From the NCBI GenBank assembly GCA_050084515.1, contig CM114272.1:29016001-29080000 (forward strand): 64,000 nt of DNA, written 5' to 3'. Shown here piece after piece: positions 44,070 to 55,415 of this stretch (position 1 is its first letter; each line of letters begins with the position of its first letter). This DNA comes from Blasia pusilla. Its lineage: Eukaryota; Marchantiophyta; Marchantiopsida; Blasiales. A model generated the notes under the pieces. That model searched no databases. It was not told where the DNA came from and worked only from the letters and a program-made list of their open reading frames with translations. Made by a program: the position numbers and the translations under genes.

Positions 44070-46450
44070 AACTAAACAAGCAACCTTCTAATGTATTAAG
44101 AAAATCATCCTTGGCAAGAGTTGAACCTGACAAAACTCCCACCAGTTGGGAGCCAAGGATCCTACCCCTCTTGAATACTTGGAGCACTAAGGTTCCAAGT
44201 ATTCAAGAAGGGTCCTACATCCTAAAACCCAAAATATGAATGTCTTCTAATCTACATGTGTTTCAGTATCTTGAACTTCTTCATTCGGGGAAATATATCT
44301 ATCTGGATTTGCAAACAAGTACCTAAAATGAGCAGAATTCTTCCACAACACCACAGACTCAGACAAGAGCTCTTCGTAATCAGAGGAAGGTCCTTCTAAG
44401 GCAATCCTCAAGACAGCATCTAAGTACTTAGTGGTCAATCTATTACGAGATTTTGTCTTGATCATGTTCTGAATGGAAAAAGCTCTCTCACATATGGCAG
44501 TACTAACACACTGGACTCTAGCTACATTAGCTAAAATCAGCAAATTAGAATACTTACATTGCAACAAGGGGCTCCAACTTACCATCGCCCACAAGTCTCT
44601 GAAGTTACGATCCTTCCACTCAGTAGTAGCCATCAATTTGAAAGACTGGAACTCTTGCTTCACAATGGGAGAATTAATGATAGGAGGTTGCATTACATTC
44701 CCCAATGGCAATTGAGCTCCAAAAAAACCACACAAATCATCTAAATCTTTACACCCCCAACTATTCAATCCCACTTTCCGAGAAGGCATATGCAAAGGAT
44801 TGAGGATCCTCATTGATCCAATCAAGTTATTATCCCGAAATCGCTCTCTGTAAAGTCGCACACACACTTTCAAAGCAAACCTTTCTGAAAAGAATAAGGC
44901 AGCCTCAAGTCCCTTCCAAGAAGATCTCGAGACATAGCAATGCTATGAAATTTTTTCCCCTAATCTCGATCAGAACGACGAAGATAACCACCATGTGGCC
45001 CAAAATCAAGAAGTATATGGTAACCAGTATCTTCAGAGAAGGTGGAGGCATTCAAGTCATGAGTTTCCATGACAAAATTCATGGTAATCCTAGCTATCTC
45101 CGAATTGAAAATGCTCCCTATAGTGCTAACATCCACAAACTTGTACTGAAAAATCTTACTCAAATTTGCAAGCATGGAAAGAATGTCAGCCAAAAAGTAT
45201 AATTGATAGATCATTTGGAATGATCTCAACTTGGTAAATAAATTAGCAGCGTTCCCATCATCCTCTGAGGGGGAAATATCTCTAAAATATGTCAGTAATG
45301 ATTCAAGAGAATCACACAATGTGGTGACAGCCTGCCAACGGGATAACCATCTAATCTTGTGGTATCTCTTCATTACCCGCTGGGAGTCGTTGAATTTTTC
45401 CTGCAAAGACGTTAGAATTGTCTTCCTCTTGGATGACCTTCTAAAGTAGCTAGCTACTGAATTGAGGATCGAATCAACTTCAGAGGATATTGACTTACAA
45501 TCATGAGCTTTAGCAGCTGATAAAGCCGCCAAATTAGTTCTGTGAGCTACACAATGAACTGAAAGAAAGTAAGGATTTACCTTCTGCTTCATTTGGGATG
45601 TCACCCCTGTCTGGCTACCTACCATTGTAGAAGCACCATCTGAACCGAATGCCACCATTTTGGAGAATTCTAATCCTCCATCTTTGAGAAGTTGCAACAA
45701 ACTTTCAGTAATAGCATTAGCACATTTTGATTCGCAACGAAGTAGTCCTAAAAAACAACATTCTGATTGGCCCTCTTCAATGAAGGTGGCAAACACAACC
45801 AAATGCCCTATTACAGAAATGTCAGTTGATTCATCAATCATAACTCCAAAGAAAGGAGAGGCTTGAACTCTCGCAAGAGTTCTTCTATACAGAACTTGGC
45901 TAATGAAAGAACACATCTCACTACAACTCTTTTCATCTTGGTATAGGTCTCAGTAATAGGGGCATTGTGAAAGCATCAACTTACAAAGGCTGGGAAATTT
46001 CAAAAAAAGCATAGCCTCCTTCGCAAGGAAGTATCGCGACTTAAACAATGTCGTGAGCAGAGCAACTTCGCAGGTTCGGTTGGTAGTGGCTATGGCCTTG
46101 GCCATCGACTTCTTACCCCCATGGGCAGCCCATGCAAGTTTGATGTGCTCATTGGACTTCGCATGATCAGTAAAGGCTGAAACCTTGCAATTTATGGCTC
46201 CGTCTTTGGCAAATACACTCTTCCCCTTCCCCTTCTTACAAACTTTACAAAAGATTCTACCATTGACCGAATCAAACTCAATCCAGTCATACAGCGAGTA
46301 CCAAACATTCTCAGCCAAACCCGCACTGCTTCCTGATGGAGGCTGCTCTTCTCTGTCATCAGATGAGCCAGACAATGCGATAATGTCATGCTCATCAGAT
46401 ATTCGTTCCTTACCTAGGAAGGAAGTCATGGTCTTTTGTTTTTTCGCCAT
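44070..46450 (-). pseudogene. hAT transposase, nearly complete but interrupted
   Basis: Minus strand. The N-terminus MAKKQKTMTSFLGKERIS at 46450 is followed by a TTF/BED-like finger (GRIFCKVCKKGKGKSVF, then AFTDHAKSNEH). After an in-frame stop near 45948 comes the catalytic RNase-H-like part: GVMIDESTDISVIGHLVVFA (first Asp), KMVAFGSDGASTMVGSQTGV (second Asp), HCVAHRTNLAAL (CxxH). A frameshift near 44.9 kb precedes the dimerisation domain: RILNPLHMPSRKVG, TTEWKDRNF, VSTAICERAFS, RNRLTTKYLDAVLRIALEG, stop at 44247. Beyond the stop a 14-bp palindrome and GGTTCAACTCTTGCCAAGGAT are shared with the fragment at 18.4-19.3 kb. At least two lesions make it inactive. No 8-bp target duplication was pinned down; CAGGGTTTGTG near 46545 may be near the 5' end. 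Confidence 0.88.
44165..44212. repeat. hAT subterminal palindrome
   Basis: CTTGAATACTTGGA (44170-44183) and TCCAAGTATTCAAG (44194-44207) pair perfectly around a 10-nt loop, with CCCT/AGGG extending the stem. The equivalent palindrome follows the stop codon of the other hAT copy (19118-19164). Confidence 0.85.
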
Positions 46451-46679
46451 GTGAACAAGTGGGTGTAGGCTACAACTTCAAGGCACGGGAGAAGGGTTAA
46501 TCCCTGGACCTAATCGACACAACCCCTGGCCCGAATCGACACAAACCCTGGCCCTAATGTGGAAGGCCACACAACAAACCCAACTCGTGGGTCAAATTAG
46601 GGAGGAATCGGCCAATACAATTACAAATTGCAGTACGATGAGCTTCAATAAGCAAAGCAATAAGCGGATCCGACCATGC
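46451..46679. other. hAT 5' flank with short CCTGG repeats
   Basis: Three near-copies of a TAATCGACACAA-CCCTGG-CC phrase occur at 46500-46558. They may be subterminal repeats of the hAT element. Confidence 0.4.
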
Positions 46680-47780
46680 CAAAGCGGAGCAGAGAGGCAC
46701 CGCATTCATTCCAAGCAGAGCAAAGATTGCAAAGCGGAAAGGATCTAAGCAGAGCAAAGCAAAGCGGAGCGGATCAAACCGGAGGCTGCGGAGCAGAGCA
46801 AATCGGAGGCTGCGGAGTGCGGAAGGTTGCGGATCAGAGCAAAGCAAACCGAAGCTGGAGAGAGGAGCAAAGCCGACCTGCGGAGGCTGCGGAGTGCGGA
46901 GCAGAGAAAACTTGCAAAGCAGAGCTGCGGAGAGGAGCAAAGCCGACTCGCCAAGCTGCGGATCAGAGCAAAATTGCAACGCAGAGCTGCAGAGAGGAGC
47001 AAAGCCGACTCGCCGAGCTGCGGAGGCTGCGGATCTGAGCATAGCAAAGCCGAGCTGCGGAGGGGGCGAAAATCGAAAAGGAGCAAAGCCGACTCGCCGA
47101 GCTGCGGATCAGAGCAAAATTGCAACGCGGAGCTGCAGAGAGGAGCAAAGCCGACTCGCCGAGCTGCGTAGGCTGCGGATCCGAGCACAGCAAAGCCGAG
47201 CTGCGGAGGGGGCGAAAACCGAAAAGGAGCAAAGCCGACTCGCCGAGCTGCGGATCAGAGCAAAATTGCAACGCGGAGTCAGAGAGGAGCAAAGCCGACT
47301 CGCCGAGCTGCGGAGAGGAGCAAAGCCGAAAACCAAAAAGGAGCAAAGCCGACTCGCCGAGCTGCGGATCAGAGCAAAATTGCAACGCGGAGCTACAGAG
47401 AGGAGCAAAGCCGACTCGCCGAGCTGCAGAGGCTGCGGATCATAGCAAACTTGCAAAGCCGAGCTGTGGAGAGGAGCAAAGCCGAAATGCGGAGAGGAGC
47501 AAAGCCGAAAACCGAAAAGGAGCAAAGCCGACTCGCCAAGCTGCGGAGGCTGCGGAGAGGAGCAAAGCCGAAAACCGAAAAGGAGCAAAGCCGACTCGCC
47601 GAGTTGCGGAGGTTGCGGAGGTTGCGGATCCGAGCGCAGAAAAGCCGAGGCTGCCGAGCTGCGAGAGGAGCAACGCCGAAAAGCGAAAAGGAGCAAAGCG
47701 GAGCTGCGGAGGCTGCGGAGGCTGCGGAGGCTGCGGAGGCTGCGGAGCGGAGGCTGCGGAGTGAGGCAGAGCAGAATGAG
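46680..47780. repeat. GCGGAG-rich complex minisatellite, about 1.1 kb
   Basis: Imperfect tandem array built from GAGCAAAGCCGACTCGCCGA and GCTGCGGA units, with a longer unit ending AGAGCAAAATTGCAACGCGG repeated about every 130 nt near 46960-47400. Near 47700-47760 it collapses to GCTGCGGAG repeats of 9 bp. Long frames on both strands (up to 233 codons) are a by-product of the repeat and not genes. Confidence 0.92.
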
Positions 47781-48532
47781 GGGGTTCAGGGCCCGTAGTC
47801 GGGTCTCCACCCCCCTGTGAGCCCCTTGGCAGATGGGCGACCCTAACTGAAGCCGTTCGATTTAGATCGGACGGCTCAAATTAGTGTGCCCTAAGTGGGT
47901 GTTAGGGCACACATTTGAGGGGACGGTCTGGATCGAGCCGCCTCCCCCTAAGCAAATCTAAGCCACTCCCGCATTTCCGGCAGCCGGAACCCCAAACGGC
48001 AATAAACCGTCCGCCAGAAAATGTTATCCAGCCGAAAACCGGCTTTCCTGCCCGGACGTCGCCACATTCCGGCATGTTCCGACATTCAGGCAGTCACATT
48101 CCGGCGCCTGCAGGACTGCCCTGTCAACTTCCGGCAGCTATTCATTACCGCCCGGAACTGGTGCCGGTCGACTTCTTCCGGCGTCGGATTTTCCTGAAAT
48201 TTGCCGGCCGGGGTTACTCGTAACCCCGGATCTCTCCGAACATTGGTCGGGAAGAACTAACTTCGGGACCGCACTGCCACAGATGGGGAGAACTTCCTAC
48301 GGAGAGGAGGAGCTCCCATTCCTACATGGCCTCGAGTCCTTTCTGAGCTCCGGTCCGAACGACTCTGAAGCCGCCACGTCTTAACTACGCGCAACTTCGG
48401 TGCAGACGTGTACTTTCGATTCTTTCGAATCCCCTTGGGAGGCGAGATGGGCCATGGCGACCATTTAGTGTTGCTCTCGCTTGCTTGTGACTACACATGG
48501 AGGAGAAATTAGCTCAAATTTACAAACATCTA
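47781..48532. other. Stretch with one small hairpin, no gene recognised
   Basis: GTGTGCCCTAA (47884-47894) pairs exactly with TTAGGGCACAC (47902-47912) around GTGGGTG. CCGG-rich phrases (CATTCCGGC repeated near 48065-48110) follow. No coding feature was supported. Confidence 0.45.
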
Positions 48533-51214
48533 TCTATATTATACTACCCCGGGTGAGATGATTGGGAATGAAAAGGTTCACATATGGTATAGAGAATGAT
48601 AATACGAAAGATTATCATTCATCATAAGATAAGAAAAGAAAAAATTTCATACATTTTTAAATCAAGTTATATGTCTTATAAAGATTATTTTTCTTATGGT
48701 CTAGACAAAAAAATTATTTTTCTTTTATTAATTTTGGGAAAAAAATTTATCCCTTTTCCAATCCCCTTCCTTCAATAAGTAAAAGAAAATCACTCATTTT
48801 GATGAATATTTTGGAATCCCAAAAGAGGGATTAAAATTTTCTCCCAATCTAACTTGAAAATTAACAATATTATAGAAACAATAAGTATTCCATTATTTTG
48901 AAGAATTATTCTTCTCCCATTAGTGTCTTATTATCTTTTCATTTTTTCCCAAAAGGAAAATTAATTTTGCCTTATTTTTTATCATAATTTGTTCGCATGA
49001 ACCTTGAAAAAATAATTTTAAATTTCCAAATGAGAAAAGAGAATAGAAATTAAAGAGACTCTATAAGATTTCATGGGGAAGATGTTTGAATTTGAGTTAA
49101 TTATATTATTTCTTATTTATTAAAAATTATAAATAAATAAATATGAAAATCTTACCCGTTCTTGTTTTAGTATAGGGTAAAATTAAGAGGAAAAATGTGA
49201 TGAACTGGCTTCATGGACAAATAGGATACGTGTCATTCAATCATTTCTCTTCACAATCAACTAATGCGCTTAATAGTATGATTAACCGAGCATGGGGGTG
49301 TTACTAAAAAGTACAAACGAAATATGAAAAAAAACTAGAAGAAGTGAAGCACTACTACATAAATTTTTGTTTATAACTACCCTAAGTGGTATTATATTTC
49401 TTCATATTGTGTCTGTCACGTCCGTATCTCCGAATTGATCTTATTTTATTTCGTGGAGTTCCGTTGGGACATATGTCGACCTAGTATTAGGACACGGTCC
49501 CATGCGGCCGAGGTCATCAGGCCGTCGCGAGGACCAGGTCGCACTATTCTGGATCTTGGTTGATCCGACGGATGAGATTCGTAGGACTCCAACAGAATTC
49601 GCACCCGTAGAACATAGGGCGCAAATATGTGCGACCCAGCGGAAAGAAAATAAGGATGGTAGGTGCGACTTGCGGTGAGCAGGCCCCATGGGACCGGGTC
49701 CTTAGAGGGTTTTTGTGCAAGGACACGTGACAAGGATAAAGACAAGGTAAATCAACGTCTTCTGAGTTGTAGACACTTGTGAACATTCAAGGTTTTTGGA
49801 TGCACATAAATGTTTCTGCACTTCCTACTTTGGAGAAGGAAGTGCAGGGGACTCTAACGTAGGAGTGGAAGTGCACCTAAAGCGGAAGAAGAATTAGCAG
49901 TTGGGTGTGCCGATGTGATCTGTGGCTTTGATTTGAGGAGGAAGGATCTACTGCCATTCCAAGTGCATTCGAAGCTTTGATCTGAGGAAGAAGGATTTGC
50001 AGCCATTCCAAAAGTGTTCAGATCCAAGGAGAAAGGATCTCCACCCGTGTCCAATTGCATTCTAATCTGCACGATCTTCCAAGTGCTTTTGTGCAAATGC
50101 GATCATAAGATTTTTCAATTGATTGGCATCTTTTTCACATGGCTATGTGTTCACATTCTATTTGAGCCCATGTAGAAGTCATGGCCCTAGGTCTAGAGCG
50201 CAAGCATTTACCAAAAATGCTCATGCTTGGGATCTAGATCAAATTTCATCCTTCAAATTGCAAGTTTGCGTTGCGGTTGCCTTTAATTCAACCCTCCCTC
50301 ATCTTGCTCGTTGCACCAAAGCTTCCATTCGGACAGTCCGTGCACTAATAATCCAAAGATGTTTCCTCTCGATTATCAAGCATGATGGACTTGCCACTGA
50401 TTCCTTTAGATGCTTTCAAACGTGGCATCCTCTGCAGACCACAAACCCAACAACTCTCGGCTTTGCGGCTTCGCGTGTCTGAAACAAACTTCTCTCCGTG
50501 GTTGCTTGAACGGGTCTGGGGTTTCTGAGTGAACACAAGAGAAACATTCATCGGCTACCTTTTCAATGGTGTCACTGCTTGTTGCAAAAGTGCAAGATGG
50601 TTCATGGGGATTACAAGGAACCGTGTGCCATGACTATCTCTAAAGTCTCCACAGCCATACTCCTTCTAATGCATGATTCAAAATGCGTCTCCATTGGATA
50701 GGATCGAGTCAGATTCAATTGCGTTGCAACCTTGGGCGATAAAGCTTACATACATCATTTAGTCGGTCTGTTGGAGCCCATGGTACTTTTTCTTCTACGT
50801 AAATGCACGAGCACCTGAGTGGCACGATTCGCATAAACCTTACCTTGTGATCGACTAGGCTTGCTTTGAATATGAAGTATCCGGACCGTTTTGCTCATTA
50901 GAAACTGAAAGTAGCATTGCTCTGCGAGGCAAGTAGCTAGAGTTCAAATATGTTGGGAATGGATGGCAGCAGTGCGTGATTCGGCCCTCAAACGTGAGCA
51001 CTCAAACTAACAAGTCTCAAGCGGGCGGATCCCTGTACATGATCTCTAAGCAATCTTGGTACTTTGGGGAATATCGGAATGGAAATTGAAACTCGGAAGA
51101 GATTAGAAGTAGAAGTAGGGAGAAGAAAGGATGGTTGCAGAGGCCCCATGTCGCATGGCCCCGAATCTCAAGTAGGTGAACACATACCCGTGAATCGCAT
51201 AGGCACCTTACTAG
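48533..51214 (+). mobile_element. Candidate non-autonomous Helitron, 2.68 kb
   Basis: Starts TCTATATTATACTACCCCGG after an A (48532) and ends with ACCCGTGAATCGCATAGGCA followed by CCTTACTAG, with T at 51215. The end is a diverged form of CCCGTGCATCGCACGGGCAT + CTTACTAG seen at 55.4 kb. The first kilobase is AT-rich. Between 49.4 and 50.6 kb composition is gene-like, but the frames (up to 119 codons) are unrecognised. The two ends may not belong to one element. Confidence 0.4.
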
Positions 51215-51215
51215 T

Positions 51216-51385
51216 CTGATGAAAAGAAGATGGGTTTTGAGGAAACATATGTATTGGGTTTTTGTGGTGTTGACACATTTTATTCTAAGAAAAGGAGTTC
51301 AATTAAGAGGAGACAATGAAATGGAGAAGAGAAAGGAGGAGTGGAGGCTTTTTAAATTTTGAAGATCACCCGTCCAACCCTATAA
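51216..51385 (+). mobile_element. 5'-truncated Helitron-like copy, second family
   Basis: GATGAAAAGAAGATGGG, GTGTTGACACATTTTA, GAGTTCAATTAAGAGGAGAC and TTTGAAGATCACCCGTCC match the 211-bp element at 53866-54076. Its start is cut by the end of the preceding Helitron, suggesting one inserted into the other. Confidence 0.5.
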
Positions 51386-52199
51386 TAGAAAATATGCGAG
51401 TTTTTGGGATTGGTAAAAAATTATGGTGCGGTGCTTGCGTCCTAATTTGTGGGAGCATCTCCCCCTACTATATAAAGCCATTTCAGAACCATGTAAGAAC
51501 ATGGTTATGGAATTTGATGGTGATCAAACTCTTAGAATATATTGTAATATATAAAAATTAATTAAAATTTTCCATTGGAATTAAAAACTAACAAATATAT
51601 GAATGAAGTGTTTTGAATTTATTTCTATGATATAAGATATGCTAAATCTCCAAAATTTTATACACAACACCTTTTCTCCTATCCAATGATAATATACAGC
51701 TACTTTTGATGGAACATTTCTTTCCCTCACATTAAAAGATATCTTGGCAACTTCATTGTATTTAATCTGAGTTATTTTTATAAAATTTTATTAAAATAAA
51801 CATAATATTCTCATTAGAAAAGAAAAGAAGGATAAATAAAAATTCAACATACTATCCTTGTATTTTTTTCAATGTAGCACTTCCTGATATATAATATTCC
51901 TAGTATCAACACCAACTCTTCTTGTTGGATTTTGACTATCAACCAGCATATGAATTAAATTCTTAGAACCTACTCTAGATAAGGTAACATATAATTGCAT
52001 GTGAGAAATACACAATTTGGCAAGTAAATGCCAACTCTCTCCAATGCTTGACCTTGAGACTTGTTGATCGTCAAACCAAAGGCTGGACAATTAGGAAATT
52101 GAAATTTTCATAAACCAAATGATAACTATGAATTAGATCCAATTAACGAAATGCGTGGAATAAACGCTCAAGCTCCAACATTTTTCTCAATTATGATTA

Positions 52200-52980
52200 T
52201 TGCATCTATAACATATCAAAAAATCCAAAAATCACCAAGCAAGTCCTTTTGCTTGTTCCTTTCCTTTGTCACGTCTTTTAGGATAGATCAGTGAGATCTA
52301 GTAGAGCGCCTTCGTGAGTAGTGGAGAACATGCTCAGCAAGTCGAGGATAACCTGTTGAGGCCCGGGGAAACTTGAGAGAGCAGGTTTCCCCTTCGTTTC
52401 GGCTCATTTGAAGCCATATTGAGGAACCTACTACTTTAGGTAAGTACCATTTTGAGTATATGATCGAAATTCTATTTTTGGTAAGTGGCCCTTGACCTCC
52501 TACATCAATTCAAGAGCCAAGGAGGTGACTTGGGAGCATAGGTTATCATGGAGAGAGCTTGGGAGAGGGAAGGGGTATACCTCAAGGAAGAGAGAGCTTG
52601 AGAGCTGATTCTCTCTTTGTTGAACCTCTTGGCATGAGGCGGCGGAGCTATGGTCTTGTTTGCCTTGTGTGTGTAACCCAAGCCTCTCATTAGGAGAGTG
52701 AGTTTGGTTTGACATTGAGAGACACATATGAGAATGCACACATGTGAGAAATATAGTGTTGTGAGAGAGATTTGATCTTATTTTACAAAGAGAGAATGAG
52801 TGAGTTTCATGGGGAGTTCGCTGGTCACCGATGGATATAGTTCTCACATATGAGAGTGAACACATGTGAAAACTATAGTGTTGTGAGATTAATCTTTATT
52901 TATTGAAGATATTTTGGTACTTCTTGTCTCGTTGTTTGGATGCCATGAGTTAGCATGGGATCGTGCGTGTTTGTGTGTGT
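52200..52980. other. Insertion inside the Helitron helicase relic
   Basis: Separates two helicase pieces that normally lie about 60 residues apart. It contains a two-copy direct repeat, ACATATGAGA-TG-ACACATGTGA + ATAGTGTTGTGAGA, near 52725 and 52845 (offset about 120 bp), and a small stem GGGGAAAC/GTTTCCCC near 52366. No transposon ends were recognised. Confidence 0.45.
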
Positions 52981-53865
52981 GTATTCGGTGATAGCAATGT
53001 ATGTTGTGTAGCGATGTATATGCGCACGACAGCTTCATTCATATTTTGTAATAACACGATCGAAGCTCCAATCTTCAAATTTAAGCAATGTGGTGGTAGT
53101 CTTGGTAGCAAAAATGTATTCAAGAATTCTGCTTGATTTATAATCCTCATCCCATCATCAAGAACCAAATCAACACTTAAAAAACTATGCTCTTGAAAAA
53201 AGAGAAATAATCATTATAATCAAATTATAACTTGTAATAATACCACTAAAAAGCGCCATCGTATGATATAAATTTCTATATTTAATAAAATATATAAATT
53301 ATCTCTCTTGGAAATTGCAAGATGATTTTGGCATTGATGGAAGTCCGCCTTAGTTTATAGTATTCTTTGTTGAGAGAAGAGATATACCCCTCAAGAAGTG
53401 ACTATCATTACCTCTTCTCAATATCATGTCCATAGAAAATGTCAATAAGATCATTAAGTCTCAGCCTCTTAACAATCATCGAATTGGGAATTTACATAAA
53501 ATCATCTCTAAGGTCAAAATGCAATGGTATCAAACCCTCGCCAACCTTCAATAACTAGTTTGCAAGCAATTCTTGCTCATATTGTACGTGTTCTAAAAAA
53601 AATTATCTAAAAAAGAACTAATACATCTTTATAAGAAATAGATATGATAGGAAAAGAAAGAATAGATGGTTTCATCTTTTTTATCTTATAAAAAAATCAC
53701 TCTCATGTTGGTAGTGAGTTTCACTACTCGCACATGAGACCAAATAAGAGATCTCTAAGAGTTGCACACATAATATTAAGATGCAATATTGGGATGTATC
53801 TTATTGGGATGCACAACAATTATGTCCTTAAAGTAGGATAAACAATATCGTGAATCATTCTCAAA

Positions 53866-54076
53866 TCTATATAATTAAAAGAGGATGGGGTTAGAGGAAA
53901 CCCTCCTCATGTGTTAACAAATATCTTCTAAGGGTTCCTATGGTGTTGATACATGTCACTTTAAAAGAGCGAGTTCAATTTAGAGGAGACAATTAAATTA
54001 AATGAGGAAGGGAAACTAAGATAGAATTCTTTTTGAACTTTGAAGATCACCCGTACATAGCACGTGCACCAGCTAA
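53866..54076 (+). mobile_element. Non-autonomous Helitron, second family, 211 bp
   Basis: Starts TCTATATAATTAAAAGAGGA after A (53865). Ends ACCCGTACATAGCACGTGCA + CCAGCTAA before T (54077), a decayed hairpin plus CTRR end. The body matches the truncated copy at 51216-51385. It is inserted in the Rep/helicase relic. Confidence 0.65.
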
Positions 54077-54605
54077 TCTTGATATAATTAAGCTCCTCTC
54101 ATATGATGGAGAAGTAATCGTAACCAATGACACTCCCCTTCATCTATATAATTTTACATAGAAATAAAATAGTAAGAAAATAAAAAAGGAAACATTATAT
54201 TGTATTAACTAAAATATTTTAATACAAATCAAATCTAGACACATAAGAGAAAGTTCACCTAGTTTAGTCATATATAAACATCTGACACGGTGTCTACATC
54301 CTTTTATTCCACATTTATGTTGAAGCCATCTCTTCTTATTCTTAGAGTTATATCTTAGAAAAGGAAATTCCAAATAAAGGTATTGCCGGGCCAGATCTGA
54401 AATATTTGTTGCAAACCATTGAGCGAGAGTTGTCTCCTTACTTCGTTCTAGACTATTACCTAATGAATCTTGATTACGAAAGTAGACCATCTCACTATCT
54501 AGGAGATGAACAATCAATCTTACAATACTTGGTTGTTTAGTGTGTAGACTAAACTTGAAGATTCTCCAAAATGCTTTTGAAGAAGAAACATACCTTCATA
54601 GATAA

Positions 54606-54626
54606 AAGAAGAAGAAGAAGAAGAAG
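54606..54626. repeat. (AAG)7 microsatellite
   Basis: Seven uninterrupted AAG units. Confidence 0.95.
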
Positions 54627-54774
54627 TAAATATAGTTAGAGTCCAACATGTCAATATTCTAAAATAATTACAAATAACTTAAGTAAAAACAAAATTAAAG
54701 TATCTTGCATCAAGATATAACAATATCTCATCAATAATTTCTTCCGGTGTAGTACATTTTGCCAAGATATACAA

Positions 54775-55415
54775 TCTATATTATTATGGGAGAGTGCCTT
54801 CTTGATTTGCAAACACCTCTCTGCTTGACATGTGGCAACTCGGCAACAAGAAAATGTTTCACATGCTACAAGCAACAAGAAAAATTTTGAATTTATGTGC
54901 AACATCATTAATCTCTTCCCTTCACAGTCTATACACTAGCTCTTCAAACACTTTTTTTATTGCGTGTGCATGGCACAGGCACCTTATCTATATTATTATG
55001 GGAGAGTGTCTTCTTGATTTGCAAACATCTTTATGCTTGACACATGGCAATTGGGCAACAAAAAAATGTTTCACATGCTACGGGCAACAAGAAAAAAATT
55101 GAATTTATGTGCACTATCATTAATCTCTTCCCTTCAAGGGCTATACATTAGCTCTCCAAACATTTTTCTTATTTTGCGTGCATTGCACGGACACCTTATC
55201 TATATTATTATGGGAGAGTGTCTTCTCGATTTGCAAACACCTCTCTGCTTGACACATGGAAATTGGACAACAAGAAAATATTTAACATGCTACGGGCAGC
55301 AAGAAAAAAATTGAATTTATGTGCAACATCATTAATCTCTTCTATTCATGGGCTATACCCTAGCTCTTCAAACACTTTTTTTTATTTCCCGTGCATCGCA
55401 CGGGCATCTTACTAG
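54775..55415 (+). mobile_element. Head-to-tail array of three 0.2-kb Helitrons
   Basis: Three units begin TCTATATTATTATGGGAGAG at 54775, 54987 and 55199 (lengths 212, 212, 217). Each carries TTGCAAACA, GACA-ATGG-AA, AAAATGTTTCACATGCTAC, CAAGAAAAA, GAATTTATGTGC and a GTGCAT-GCACGG hairpin. Only the last unit ends with the full signature CCCGTGCATCGCACGGGCAT + CTTACTAG. The first two stop at CACCTTA and run directly into the next TCTATATT. The whole array sits between A (54774) and T (55416), as a single insertion. Confidence 0.92.

Larger units (their letters stand above)
51869..54517 (-). pseudogene. Helitron Rep/Pif1-helicase gene, fragmented
   Basis: Pieces on the minus strand, high to low: 54517-54209 with MVYFRNQDSLGNSLERS and TTLAQWFATNI, ARQYLYLEFP (the Rep-to-helicase region of plant Helitron proteins); about 53600-53430 with LAN*LLKVGEGLIPLHFDLR and MIVKRLRLNDLIDIFYG; 53190-52985 with FLSVDLVLDDG and LPPHCLNLKIGASIVLLQNM; and 52195-51869 with FIPRISLIGSNS, FPNCPAFGLTINKSQGQALE, MQLYVTLSRVGSKNLIHMLV and RNIIYQEVL (helicase motifs V and VI). 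The protein would have nicked and unwound DNA for rolling-circle transposition. Stops, a frameshift in motif VI, an insertion of about 0.8 kb (52.2-52.98 kb) and a small Helitron at 53866-54076 destroy it. Termini of the parent element were not found. Confidence 0.88.

Noticed and set aside
46680-47780. CRISPR-like array.
   Set aside because: Units are degenerate and contiguous without unique spacers, and the context is a eukaryotic transposon-rich genome.
46894-47810. Long open frames on both strands (183, 214 and 233 codons).
   Set aside because: They lie wholly in the minisatellite, show only its periodic Ala/Ser/Lys/Glu or Leu/Ser composition, and overlap one another in several frames.
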